DNA of 64,000 nt from JAHEKD01 sp965204695 (GCA_965204695.1 OZ242007.1:1922001-1986000), one strand, 5' to 3'. Shown: positions 52,114 to 61,125, numbered from the stretch's first letter. Notes: a model not told the origin generated them from the letters alone. Numbers and translations: made by a program.

Positions 52114-53583
52114 TTAGCGCATCACAAAAGGATTCGCCATGGGTTGTTTTGATGTGTTAATCCAGGTGGTTTTGGTACGGGTATAATCATAAATAACATC
52201 AACACCCGCCTCGCGTGAACCACCACTTTGTTTAAAACCGCCAAAAGGTGCAAGTGGAGAAATAGCACGATACGTATTGACCCAAATGATGCCCGAGCGA
52301 ATTTGTTTAGTAACACGATGCGCACGTGCCAGATTCTCTGTAAACACACCTGCACCCAGGCCAAATTGTGAATCGTTGGCCATCTCTATGGCCTGTTCTT
52401 CGGTATCAAATTTAATCGCACTGATCACTGGAGCGAAAAATTCTGTTCTGACTGATTCAATTGACTGATCAGGACAAGACAACAAAGTTGGCTCAAAATA
52501 CCATCCTTCTGATAAGTGCTCAGGTTTTTTACCACCACAAATTAATGTTGCACCTTGCTCAATCGAATTAGCAATCACTCGTTCGCAACGCTCAACTTGC
52601 ACAGTTGTCGCTAGAGGCCCTACCTGAGTATTTTCATCAAGTGGATCACCAATCACAATTTGCGCTGCTCGCTCTTTAATCTGTTCCAAAATCTGATCAT
52701 AAATAGAACTTTGGATAAATACACGTGAACCAGCTACGCAACTTTGCCCTGATGCACCGTAATTACCGGCAATTATTCCATTTACCGCACCTTCCAGATC
52801 GGCATCGTCAAAAATAATCATCGGTGACTTTCCACCAAGTTCTAACGACACATGGGCAAAATTCTCGGCTGTATTATGAACAATATGCTTAGCGGTTTCA
52901 GGACCACCAGTAAACGCAACTCTTGCTACTTTTGGATGCGAGGTCAAAGTGCGACCACAGGGCTCTCCAAAGCCAGTAATAATATTTACCACTCCAGCAG
53001 GGAATCCAGCTTGGTCAACTAATTCAGCAAATCTAAGCATTGCCGCTGGAGCCAGTTCCGATGCTTTGATGATTATCGTATTTCCAGCCGCTAGCGCCGG
53101 AGCAATTTTGGTCGCTGCCAAGAACATTTGTGCATTCCAAGGAACAATCGCAGCGACCACGCCAACTGGCTCGCGGGTGGTGAATACATGTAAATCAGGC
53201 TTGTCGATAGGAATCACTTCACCCTGAATCTTGTCAGCCAAACCAGCATAGTAATGATAATAATCCGCCACATAAGCTGATTGCGCTCGTGTTTCTTTCG
53301 CCAGCTTGCCGCTATCGGAGGTTTCAAGGTCACCCAGTTCATGAGCATGTTCAATGACTAAATCACCTAATTTACGTAGTAATTTTCCTCGTTGAGTGGC
53401 GGTCATTGCCGACCATTCGCTATTAAATAGTGCTTTATCAGCCGCTTCTACTGCCTGATTGACTTCTCCTTCAGTGGCAGCCGGAAACTTAGCCCAAGGT
53501 TTACCGTTAGCTGGATTTAAACTTTCAAACTGCTGCGTGCCTTCACTGAATTGACCATTGATGTAATGTTTAAATGTTTGCAT
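52114..53583 (-). CDS. NAD(P)-dependent aldehyde dehydrogenase
   Basis: A 489-residue ALDH. The cofactor segment is AAIVPWNAQMFLAATKIAPA near residue 147, the general base is Glu248 (LELGGKSPMI), and the nucleophile is Cys282 (GASGQSCVAGSR). FGGFKQSGGSREAG closes the fold. Start ATG follows GGAGG. It lies 9 bp downstream of the flavin monooxygenase gene, so it probably oxidises the aldehyde released by that enzyme. Confidence 0.93.
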   Translation of the reverse strand: MQTFKHYINGQFSEGTQQFESLNPANGKPWAKFPAATEGEVNQAVEAADKALFNSEWSAMTATQRGKLLRKLGDLVIEHAHELGDLETSDSGKLAKETRAQSAYVADYYHYYAGLADKIQGEVIPIDKPDLHVFTTREPVGVVAAIVPWNAQMFLAATKIAPALAAGNTIIIKASELAPAAMLRFAELVDQAGFPAGVVNIITGFGEPCGRTLTSHPKVARVAFTGGPETAKHIVHNTAENFAHVSLELGGKSPMIIFDDADLEGAVNGIIAGNYGASGQSCVAGSRVFIQSSIYDQILEQIKERAAQIVIGDPLDENTQVGPLATTVQVERCERVIANSIEQGATLICGGKKPEHLSEGWYFEPTLLSCPDQSIESVRTEFFAPVISAIKFDTEEQAIEMANDSQFGLGAGVFTENLARAHRVTKQIRSGIIWVNTYRAISPLAPFGGFKQSGGSREAGVDVIYDYTRTKTTWINTSKQPMANPFVMR

Positions 53584-53592
53584 TTTTTCCTC

Positions 53593-54633
53593 CTATGCGG
53601 CAAATGCCGGCATAACTTTGTCAATAAATAATTCCAGCGAGCACCGTTTTTTCTCATAACTCATACCCGAATCAATCCAAAAGCTATATTCATCGTAACC
53701 CAATGCTTCGAAATGTTTAAGCCGTTCGATAACGTGTTCAGGTGTTCCTACTACATTATTGGCTAACATATTAGCAGGCGAATACATTTCGATTTTGGCC
53801 ATTTCTTCTTCACCCAATTCTTTGATCAATCCTTGCTCTATTGGCCGTTCATTTTTGAACCAGGCCCCAAAATGACAATAAAATCGACTGATGTCTTTCG
53901 CTCCCTGTTGAATTTCTGCCTCAGTTTCAGCCACGTAGGTATGATTCAAAAGCATGATTTTGGGTCGTGGAATATCCGGATGATCAGCACAAGCTGTGTT
54001 AAATCGATCCATTAGGGACTCAATCTCTTCATCACCCAACCAAAGTGGTGTCACCTGAACATTGCAACCATTGGCTACTGCAAAATCATGGGAGTTAGGG
54101 TCACGTGCCGCTACCCAAATCGGCGGATGTGGATCTTGCAATGGCTTAGGTGCACTGGTTGTTTTGGGAAATGACCAATTCTCACCATTGTGCTCATAAT
54201 CACCTTGCCAGAGCCCCTGAATTGCTGGAATCATTTCCCGTAATTTTTGACCCGCTCCCCAGGCATCTATACCTTCGCCGACACGCTCATACTCAAATGA
54301 ATAAGCACCTCTGGCAATACCAATATCCAAGCGCCCATCAGTAATAATGTCGGTCATGGCCGCCTCACCTGCCAATTTTATTGGATGCCAAAAAGGCGCA
54401 ACGATTGTTCCCGTCCCCAAACGCACATTTGGACAACGGCGACCAATATCCACTAGATTAATAAACGGATTTGGCGCAATAGTAAAATTCATACCGTGAT
54501 GTTCGCCAGTCCAAATAGTGCAAAAACCTGATTGATCGGCCAATTTGCACAATTCGATCAGTTCATCATAAAGTTGTTTTTGAGTTTGGTCGCGATTAAT
54601 ACGCTCCATATGCACGAATAGTGAAAACTTCAT
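53593..54633 (-). CDS. LLM-class flavin-dependent monooxygenase
   Basis: A 346-residue luciferase-like barrel enzyme. It shows SLFVHMERI, FCTIWTGEHHGMNFTIAPNP, RLDIGIARGAYSFEYERVG and PHPPIWVAARDPNSHDF, all typical of bacterial luciferase-family monooxygenases that use reduced FMN. The flavin reductase gene just upstream overlaps by 4 bp (ATGA) and should supply FMNH2, making a two-component system. The ALDH downstream suggests an aldehyde product. Unlike RutA, it lacks the other Rut partners. Confidence 0.92.
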   Translation of the reverse strand: MKFSLFVHMERINRDQTQKQLYDELIELCKLADQSGFCTIWTGEHHGMNFTIAPNPFINLVDIGRRCPNVRLGTGTIVAPFWHPIKLAGEAAMTDIITDGRLDIGIARGAYSFEYERVGEGIDAWGAGQKLREMIPAIQGLWQGDYEHNGENWSFPKTTSAPKPLQDPHPPIWVAARDPNSHDFAVANGCNVQVTPLWLGDEEIESLMDRFNTACADHPDIPRPKIMLLNHTYVAETEAEIQQGAKDISRFYCHFGAWFKNERPIEQGLIKELGEEEMAKIEMYSPANMLANNVVGTPEHVIERLKHFEALGYDEYSFWIDSGMSYEKKRCSLELFIDKVMPAFAA

Positions 54634-55574
54634 TTTTCATCTCCTGAATTTGCCAGCGGCTCAACCGCTCCTTTCTTTTCATCACCTACATATATTCCAA
54701 ACGCATCCTGCTCACGCTCATCGATATAACGCTTGAGCATGATCTGAGTGGCTTCGTCCGGTAATCTATCGAATGGAATTTTGTCAAAGGCGTAAAAACG
54801 ACCTTGAGTAATTTGTGAACTGTCAGCAACCTGGCCTCGATAATAAATGGACAGTTCCTTGGATTTTTTGTTTTCATAGACCGCAAACAGATAATTTACA
54901 TCGGTATGTAGACCGAGTTTGTTCAATTTGCCTAGTAAACTTAATTCGTCCAGCTCATTACCTAATCTTGCTGCCTGCGGCAATTGCAATTTGCCGTCTT
55001 TCTCGACCAAGAATACAGACTCATTCTGCTCAACAATAGCGCCAACAGAGGTTTGTTGATCCGGATTCTCCATTGCCATAGCCGCTTCTTGCTCCAAGGC
55101 AAAACGTACATAATTGCCACGTAAATAACCAAGCGGTGCCTGCGTTGTGTTGCCAAAAGCTTGAACATGGCCAATAAATATCAGATGATCTCCCGCGTCC
55201 ACCACTTCATGCATACTGCAATCCAGCCAGGCCGCAACATTATCGATAATTGGGCTGCCTGTTTCCTGTTTATCCCAGCCGACATTAGCAAATCGGTCTG
55301 CAATCGGACTGGCGAACGTTCCGGAAACGTCTTGCTGATTTTCCGCCAGAATATTGATCGCATAGCCTTTGCTATTGGCAAAACTGTCGCAATTGCCCGA
55401 GGTTTTGGCCAAGCAAACCAGCACTAACGGTGGATCAAGTGAAACTGATGTAAACGAATTGGCAGTAAAACCAATCGGTTCGCCCTGTTCATTAATAGTC
55501 GTCACCACTGTAACCCCGGTTAAAAAAGCACCCAGGGTTTGTCTGAATTCTCTAATGTCCAATGTCTGACTCAT
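54630..55574 (-). CDS. Flavin reductase fused to a Nudix-like C-terminal domain
   Basis: A 314-residue protein. Residues about 1-165 form an HpaC/RutF-type flavin reductase (FLTGVTVVTTINEQGEPIGF, TANSFTSVSLDPPLVLVCLA, GDHLIFIGHV). Residues about 185-310 resemble a Nudix-fold domain (VGAIVEQNESVFLVEKDGK, LSIYYRGQV) with a degenerate Nudix box. It may bind a ligand or tune the reductase. ATG 55574 after AAGGATGAG is chosen over upstream starts. It overlaps the monooxygenase by 4 bp. Confidence 0.85.
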   Translation of the reverse strand: MSQTLDIREFRQTLGAFLTGVTVVTTINEQGEPIGFTANSFTSVSLDPPLVLVCLAKTSGNCDSFANSKGYAINILAENQQDVSGTFASPIADRFANVGWDKQETGSPIIDNVAAWLDCSMHEVVDAGDHLIFIGHVQAFGNTTQAPLGYLRGNYVRFALEQEAAMAMENPDQQTSVGAIVEQNESVFLVEKDGKLQLPQAARLGNELDELSLLGKLNKLGLHTDVNYLFAVYENKKSKELSIYYRGQVADSSQITQGRFYAFDKIPFDRLPDEATQIMLKRYIDEREQDAFGIYVGDEKKGAVEPLANSGDEK

Positions 55575-55587
55575 CGTCTCATCCTTA

Positions 55588-56400
55588 CTAAAGTTCTCTG
55601 CTAAACCGATCAATAATCGGATTGACTTTCTCAGGGCTAATATATGCCATCATATGAGCCTCATTTGCAATGGATATTGCTTGCCCATTTGGTGTTTCCC
55701 GCGCCATTTGCTGCGACATCCATGATGTTGAGTTCGGGTCATCTTCTCCTGTTAAATAAAGAGCCGGTGCTTGTAGGTGACCAAGTCTTCCAACAAATAC
55801 TTTATCTGATTGCGCAAACATCTTGTATGTTCGTCCATAACCGACCGGATTCACTTGACTCAAATAATCTCGAATGATTGCGATCTTGTTAAGACTGGCT
55901 TGGTCTGTTTTATTCAAGAACCAACGATCCAACGTTATATCAATATCTATTAGTTGCTCTTGTTCCAACACTTGATTCGCTCTAGCTAGTACATTTTGAC
56001 TCTGCTGAGTATCACGCTTATAGACAATATTGAGCGGTATTAAACCCAAAACTTTGCCAGGATTTTGTAGCGTGAATTCAACACTGATTAGGGCGCCCGT
56101 TGAATGTCCGACCAGAATAGCCTGACCGATATCGAGATGCTCGAGCAATTCCACTAGCTGATTTGAGTAATCCATTAAATACGCATCTTCAACAGGCATA
56201 GGGCTATCACCATGACCCAACATATCGTAAACGACAACAGTGTGATTTTTAGAAAAGTAATCAATTTGTGGCTGCCAAACCTGTTGGTTCATTCCTACGC
56301 CATGTATGAAGACAATCACAGGCTTAGCATCTCCAAAAACCGTGTAACAGGTTCCTCTAGGAGAGAATTTTTTCAGGTTTGATTGTCTCAAGTCTTTCAA
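55588..56400 (-). CDS. Alpha/beta hydrolase
   Basis: A 270-residue serine hydrolase fold. Oxyanion region FIHGVGMNQQVWQPQ, nucleophile Ser100 (GHSTGALISVEF), acid near 218 (GEDDPNSTSW) and His near 246 (NEAHMMAYI). Start is TTG 56400, eight bases after AAAAGG; no in-frame ATG is near the front. It is the first gene of the operon that continues with flavin reductase, monooxygenase and ALDH. Ester, thioester or ring cleavage is possible. Confidence 0.87.
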   Translation of the reverse strand: MKDLRQSNLKKFSPRGTCYTVFGDAKPVIVFIHGVGMNQQVWQPQIDYFSKNHTVVVYDMLGHGDSPMPVEDAYLMDYSNQLVELLEHLDIGQAILVGHSTGALISVEFTLQNPGKVLGLIPLNIVYKRDTQQSQNVLARANQVLEQEQLIDIDITLDRWFLNKTDQASLNKIAIIRDYLSQVNPVGYGRTYKMFAQSDKVFVGRLGHLQAPALYLTGEDDPNSTSWMSQQMARETPNGQAISIANEAHMMAYISPEKVNPIIDRFSREL

Positions 56401-56588
56401 AGCATTACCTTTTAAAAGTTATTGGCTCTGCACACACCATTTTGACTCACTGCCTGCAGACTTGAGCTAGGTTCGAACGACCTAAGTGATTAGCTTACAC
56501 ATAGTAAAGATTAGTTGTCAATCCTGTCATGATAAACTTTCCTCCAATACAACTGACTAAATGTTCGTACAAAATTGAAAATATATTT

Positions 56589-57068
56589 ATGAATACTATA
56601 CCTTTAAATTTTTATCGTTTAGTCATCCTGGCTTTAATTAGTTTCAGTGCTGTTTTATTCGCTGCTGAACCCGTCAGTAAAAGCACCTTTGGTGGTATCG
56701 CGATTGATGGTCATGATACTTATGCTTATCACACCGAAGATGCGGCCACCGAGCACAAAGCCATTGAGGGTTCGAAAAAATATACAGTCAAACATAAAGG
56801 GGCGAAATGGCGATTTGCCAGTCAGGAGAATGCGGATGCGTTTGCGGCTGACCCTGAAAAGTATTTACCTGCTTATAACGGCCATTGTGCCAATGCCTTA
56901 AGTCTGGGAGAAGGATTGATTAAGACCGATGGCACTCACTGGGAAATCTTTGGCGACCAACTTTATTTATTTTATGCTGCCCGCGGCCGTAGTCGCTGGC
57001 TGAATGGAAACTTCGAGTCTTATAAGATTGAAGCTGATCAAGCCTGGCAGCAGATTGTGGCGGATTAA
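56589..57068 (+). CDS. Secreted YHS domain-containing protein
   Basis: A 159-residue protein when started at ATG 56589. The first about 26 residues are a Sec signal (FYRLVILALISFSAVLFAAE). The YHS domain follows: AIDGHDTYAYHTED, WRFASQENADAFAADPEKYL, PAYNGHCANALSLGEGL. The upstream in-frame ATG at 56529 would place extra residues before the signal and is less likely. It is a paralogue of the gene at 18973 with the same architecture. Function unknown. Confidence 0.88.
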   Translation: MNTIPLNFYRLVILALISFSAVLFAAEPVSKSTFGGIAIDGHDTYAYHTEDAATEHKAIEGSKKYTVKHKGAKWRFASQENADAFAADPEKYLPAYNGHCANALSLGEGLIKTDGTHWEIFGDQLYLFYAARGRSRWLNGNFESYKIEADQAWQQIVAD

Positions 57069-57404
57069 TTTTCCAAGCGAAACAGTAAAACTCTCTTCTT
57101 GTCATTCCGACCGAACGATAGTCCCCATTCGGGGATAAAAGAGTGGAGGAATCAACGGTTTTTCTAACGATTCAATGAGTTCAATTGCCATGATCCATTT
57201 TCTAAACTGTGTTGAACACGATCTGTCCAACTAGGCCCGCTTTTCAGTGCTGCAAAGTAGGAGTCGAATTACTAGCCCATTTTTACATACATCTTAAATA
57301 AGATCATCATTCATTGAATTGACTGAGACCTAAGCAATGACAGTGATCTCTGCCTTCGCGGGGACAAGCTTTTCAAGCTAAAATAGTGTACAAGAAGGCA
57401 CACT
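57069..57404. other. 336-bp gap: one repeat copy and a start-site hairpin
   Basis: Contains a GTCATTCCGACCGA-to-GTGGAGGAATC repeat (57101-57155) with the core GTCCCCATTCGGGGATAAAAG. The 57200-57360 stretch holds nothing recognisable; a short GATCTCTGCCTTCGCGGGGAC (about 57350) resembles an end of the 51976-type repeat. TAGTGT (57384) and ACACTA (57400) could hide the AGAAGG Shine-Dalgarno of the M24 gene in a loop. Confidence 0.4.
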
Positions 57405-58625
57405 ATGTCAGCAGATTATTTCACACAGGTTTGGGATTTACAGACATTAGCATCGAGACGCTATGAGCTATATCAAGCTCGTCAGCAGCATCTTCGCAAT
57501 GAAATGAATAAACAGGATGTTGCTGCATTATTACTCGTCGATCCCAATGATGTTTTCTATGCCTGTGGGGCTCGCAACATGGAGATATTTACTCAGCGCA
57601 CACCCTCACGATATTTGTTACTTCTTCAAGACGGTCCTTGTATTTTGTATGAATACATCGGTTGCGAGCATCTGGCAAAAGATTTACCCACTGTTGATGA
57701 AATTTGTCATGCAGAAGGATTATGCATGAAAAGCTCAGGTGGTTATGTTGCCGAAGCCAGTAAACGTTTCGCCATCGAAATCGCCGCTACCATTAAAGCA
57801 CATAACTCTGAAATCGATTCTGTCGCCATTGATCGATTTCCTTATATGGCTGTCGATGCTTTGCGGGCCGAAGGCTTAGTGATTAATAATGCCGAGGAGG
57901 TCTTGCTACCTGCCAGGGCAATTAAATTGCCAATCGAGCTACCTTACATCCGCGAAGCAATGAAACGGGTTGAAGTTGGTGTCAAACGGCTGGAAGAATC
58001 AGCCGAACCTGATAAATCAGAATCCGAAACCTGGGCAGAATTTCACTACGATTTAATGGCCAAAGAAGGACAGTATATTTGCACGCGATTATTTCAAAGC
58101 GGCCCCAATACCTTTCCCTATTTTCAGGAAGCCGGTTCGCGGCTTTTAGAAAAAGGTGATTTACTGTGTCTTGATACTGATGCCTGTGCTTTTGAAAATT
58201 ATTGTGTGGACTTTTCCCGAACGTTTCTGTGTGGCGATGGCAAAGCGAATTCCAATCAAAAACTTCTATATGCCCGGGCCCGAGAACAACTCGAAACCAA
58301 TGCAGCATTGCTAAAACCCTGGATTGAATACAGGGAGTTTGCTGAAAAAGCCTGGCAAATTCCCGAAGAACATCAGCAAAGTCGTTACTACTGCATCGGC
58401 CATGGTCTAGGCATCTCAGGGGAGTTTCCCAATATTCCACATCACCAACCAGGTATTGATTATCCTTTACCGGGACATATCGAACCCGGCATGGTGATTT
58501 GTCTGGAAAGCTACGTCGGTTGGGATAAATCCAATGAGGGTGTTAAATTGGAGGATCAATTTTTAATTTTAGAAGACCGCGTAGAGCGTATGTCACTTTA
58601 TCATTTTGATGATCGATTGGGTTGA
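57405..58625 (+). CDS. M24 family metallopeptidase (aminopeptidase P/prolidase fold)
   Basis: A 406-residue pita-bread-fold enzyme that, unlike the two other M24 proteins here, retains all five metal ligands: LLCLDTDAC (Asp), NYCVDFSRTF (Asp), GHGLGISG (His), VICLESYVGW (Glu) and KLEDQFLI (Glu). The N-terminal creatinase-like domain spans about 30-170. It is probably a metal-dependent Xaa-Pro-type peptidase or a hydrolase of a small peptide-like compound. It stands alone between repeats and an MFS gene 80 bp downstream. Confidence 0.88.
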   Translation: MSADYFTQVWDLQTLASRRYELYQARQQHLRNEMNKQDVAALLLVDPNDVFYACGARNMEIFTQRTPSRYLLLLQDGPCILYEYIGCEHLAKDLPTVDEICHAEGLCMKSSGGYVAEASKRFAIEIAATIKAHNSEIDSVAIDRFPYMAVDALRAEGLVINNAEEVLLPARAIKLPIELPYIREAMKRVEVGVKRLEESAEPDKSESETWAEFHYDLMAKEGQYICTRLFQSGPNTFPYFQEAGSRLLEKGDLLCLDTDACAFENYCVDFSRTFLCGDGKANSNQKLLYARAREQLETNAALLKPWIEYREFAEKAWQIPEEHQQSRYYCIGHGLGISGEFPNIPHHQPGIDYPLPGHIEPGMVICLESYVGWDKSNEGVKLEDQFLILEDRVERMSLYHFDDRLG

Positions 58626-58705
58626 TACCCTATAGTACTTTTTTTCTTGACCTAAAGTTAACTATAGCTATTAAGATTCAGCTTCAATGATTACTGGCAG
58701 CTTTT

Positions 58706-60097
58706 GTGCACAACGATTCACTTTCAGAGCAAGGAATATTTAGCAAGCAGTATATTTCGGCTTTGTTACTCGTCTGTGTAGCTGTTTTACTACATGCAGC
58801 AGATGCAACATTAGTTGCCACATTGATTCCAGCAATCGTCGATGAAATTGGCGGCATACATTTAATCCCATGGGCGACGTCTTTATATGAAGTTGGCTCT
58901 ATCACAGCCGGTGCCGCCAGCGGATTACTCGCCACCAGACACGGGATCAAAATCCCCATGCTTATCTCTGCATTGATATTTTCAACCGGATGCTTCATAA
59001 GTGCATTAGCACCTGAAATGTGGCTGCTATTAATGGGTAGATTGATACAAGGATTGGGGGGAGGTGGATTAACGGCACTGTCATTTGTTGCGGTTAGTCT
59101 ATTATTTCCCAAAAAGTTTATCCCTCAGGCCTTAGCTGCCGTATCAGTGGTTTGGGGAACTTCAGCCTTTCTTGGTCCTTTGGTTGGCGGCGTTTTTGCC
59201 GAATTCGCATCCTGGCGTTTTGCATTTGCTTTTTTTTCGGTTCTAGCGCTGTTATTGGCATTTTGGATTTTGATAAAAGTACAAGGTTTCTCAGCGACAA
59301 AAGAAACTGAGCATCAACGCTTTCCACTCATCCGTCTTACATTATTATCCTGTGGCGTGATTTGTATCGCCTATGCAGGTGCGGATATCTCTTTAATAAG
59401 CACTCCATTGTTTGTCATGTTAGGCGTAATCTTTTTAGCCTATTTCTTACATATCGATTCAAAACATGAAACATCCAGACTTTTGCCCCGGCATCCAATC
59501 ACATTAAATAATCCCGTCAGTGCAGGATTAACAATGATTCTTTGTTTTACCATCGCTACTATTGCCCTGTCAGTCTACGGCCCGTTCTTTCTAATAAAAA
59601 TACATGGTATTTCAGTGTTGCTTGCTGGCTATATCGTCGCCTGTTCGGCTGTAGGCTGGAGTCTAGCCGCATTTATGTTTGCAAAAGTGAGCGAAAAATT
59701 TGACCGCAGGATGATCATCCTGGGTATGGTTGTATTAACCATCAGTATAGTAGGGTTTGTTTTCAGTATTCCCGGTGGGCCTCTGTGGTTAATTGTAGTT
59801 TTTGCGTTTATTGAAGGAATAGGGTTTGGAATGTCGTGGGCATTTATTTTGCGATTAGCGACGACAATGGTCGACCCAAAAGAAAAACAAAGACTTTCAG
59901 CAGCCATGCCAACTGTCCAACGAAGCGGCTATGCGATAGGCGCCGCCTATATTGGTATTGCTGCCAATGCTGCAGGTTTAGAAAGTAACGATGATACAGT
60001 CAACTATGCCTCAGCTGCATTTTGGGTATTCGTTGCATGTCTACCGTTTGCACTAATTGGATTGATTGCAGCTTTTAAATTCACAAAGACTAATTAA
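58706..60097 (+). CDS. MFS drug/solute exporter (14-TM DHA2-like)
   Basis: A 463-residue transporter with about 14 hydrophobic segments. Motifs are VLLHAADATLVATLIPAIVDE near residue 30, ASGLLATRHGIKIPMLI (loop 2-3) and GRLIQGLGGGGLTALSFVA (DHA2 motif C region). Substrate unknown. Start is GTG 58706; the Shine-Dalgarno is weak. The TetR gene lies 71 bp downstream on the same strand and could regulate it. Confidence 0.87.
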   Translation: MHNDSLSEQGIFSKQYISALLLVCVAVLLHAADATLVATLIPAIVDEIGGIHLIPWATSLYEVGSITAGAASGLLATRHGIKIPMLISALIFSTGCFISALAPEMWLLLMGRLIQGLGGGGLTALSFVAVSLLFPKKFIPQALAAVSVVWGTSAFLGPLVGGVFAEFASWRFAFAFFSVLALLLAFWILIKVQGFSATKETEHQRFPLIRLTLLSCGVICIAYAGADISLISTPLFVMLGVIFLAYFLHIDSKHETSRLLPRHPITLNNPVSAGLTMILCFTIATIALSVYGPFFLIKIHGISVLLAGYIVACSAVGWSLAAFMFAKVSEKFDRRMIILGMVVLTISIVGFVFSIPGGPLWLIVVFAFIEGIGFGMSWAFILRLATTMVDPKEKQRLSAAMPTVQRSGYAIGAAYIGIAANAAGLESNDDTVNYASAAFWVFVACLPFALIGLIAAFKFTKTN

Positions 60098-60113
60098 TTG
60101 AAACATCTTGTAT

Positions 60114-60141
60114 TTGCAATAAGTCGGAAGTTTGATATTAT
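60114..60141 (+). promoter_or_regulatory. Candidate tetR promoter
   Basis: TTGCAA (60114-60119), 16 bp, then TATTAT (60136-60141). The -10 overlaps the left edge of the 28-bp palindrome, which is the arrangement expected for autorepression. No mapping data. Confidence 0.45.
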
Positions 60142-60165
60142 ATTTGAATGATCATTCAAATATAA
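60138..60165. promoter_or_regulatory. TetR operator: 28-bp perfect palindrome
   Basis: TTATATTTGAATGA (60138-60151) is followed directly by its exact reverse complement (60152-60165). It ends 2 bases before the TetR ATG at 60168. AATGATCATT centres are typical of TetR-family operators. Bound repressor would block the promoter, and in RNA the palindrome would bury the translation start region. Confidence 0.8.
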
Positions 60166-60167
60166 TT

Positions 60168-60743
60168 ATGGGTCGAACAAAACTAAAATCAAAACACGAA
60201 GTCCTTGATATCTGTCGAGACGTTTTTTGGTGTCGTGGCTATGGCCAGACCTCGATGAAAGATATTATCAATGCAACAGGTTTACAGCCGGGTAGTCTTT
60301 ATCATTTTTTCAAAAACAAAGACGATCTTTTCGCTCAAGTTATCGACCGATATTTTGAAACCGTCATTTATCCACGTTGTGAAGAGTATTTACAAACAGA
60401 TAAAGGTAATCCAAAGCAAAATATCAAAAATCTTTTTGCTTCAATTATGCAAGTAGAGAAGAACCAACGTTTTGGCTGCCTGATGATTAACACATCAGTC
60501 GAAGTGTTACACAATCCTTTTGTTGAAGAAAAATTAGATCATATGTTTGATGTCATAGAACAAGGGTTTTTGCATCAGATTAGCCGTATGCGTGAACATA
60601 AAAACACCTCGCTTAAGGATCGGAAAAGGCTTGCTGCACAGCTAGTTATTGTGAATCAGGGTTTCTGGAGTTTGGTGCGGCTGGGCAGCAGTGATGCCAA
60701 GCTTAAAAAGTATATCGACAGTATTAGTTATGTCATTAGTTAA
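60168..60743 (+). CDS. TetR family transcriptional regulator
   Basis: A 191-residue repressor. The HTH lies at about residues 25-50 (YGQTSMKDIINATGLQPGSLYHFFKNKDDLF), and the C-terminal helical ligand domain includes RFGCLMINTSVEVLHNPFV. ATG 60168 directly follows the operator palindrome; the in-frame start at 60132 lies upstream of the operator and is unlikely. It is followed 16 bp later by the SnoaL-like gene. Ligand unknown. Confidence 0.92.
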   Translation: MGRTKLKSKHEVLDICRDVFWCRGYGQTSMKDIINATGLQPGSLYHFFKNKDDLFAQVIDRYFETVIYPRCEEYLQTDKGNPKQNIKNLFASIMQVEKNQRFGCLMINTSVEVLHNPFVEEKLDHMFDVIEQGFLHQISRMREHKNTSLKDRKRLAAQLVIVNQGFWSLVRLGSSDAKLKKYIDSISYVIS

Positions 60744-60759
60744 TTATTAAGAGGAAACA

Positions 60760-61125
60760 ATGGAACAAGTAAAACAGAATTGGCAAAAATACGTGAGTGT
60801 ATGGTCAGAAACTGATCGTGCAAAACGCAATCAAATAATTGATCAAATCATGGATGCAAACAGCACTTATACAGATCCAATGACTGAAGAACCGCTCGCT
60901 GGACATGAAGCACTCAGCTCCTATATCGAATCAACACAAGAAATGTTTCCTGGCGTTCATTTTAAAATCAAACAAGTAATTTTTCACCATGGAGTCAGTC
61001 TTGCAGACTGGGATATGTGTGATGGCAACAATAATGTTATTGCCCCGGGTAACTCTTATGTTGAATACAACAACGAAGGAAGATTAACCCGAGAAGTTGG
61101 ATTTTTTCAGATGCCAGAGCAATAG
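60760..61125 (+). CDS. SnoaL-like / NTF2-fold protein
   Basis: A 121-residue alpha-plus-beta cone protein of the nuclear-transport-factor-2 superfamily. It shows ANSTYTDPMTEEPLAGHEAL, SYIESTQEMFPGVHFKI and REVGFFQM. These small folds often bind or isomerise hydrophobic ligands. It has a good AAGAGGAAACA Shine-Dalgarno and is co-transcribed with the TetR gene, so it may act on the TetR ligand; that is inference. Confidence 0.82.
   Translation: MEQVKQNWQKYVSVWSETDRAKRNQIIDQIMDANSTYTDPMTEEPLAGHEALSSYIESTQEMFPGVHFKIKQVIFHHGVSLADWDMCDGNNNVIAPGNSYVEYNNEGRLTREVGFFQMPEQ

Noticed and set aside
52114..56400. Rut pyrimidine-degradation operon
   Set aside because: The LLM enzyme, flavin reductase and hydrolase recall RutA/F/D, but RutB, RutC, RutE and RutG are absent and an aldehyde dehydrogenase takes their place.
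60132..60167. Upstream start for the TetR protein
   Set aside because: It would place the coding sequence across the 28-bp operator and adds residues outside the family alignment.
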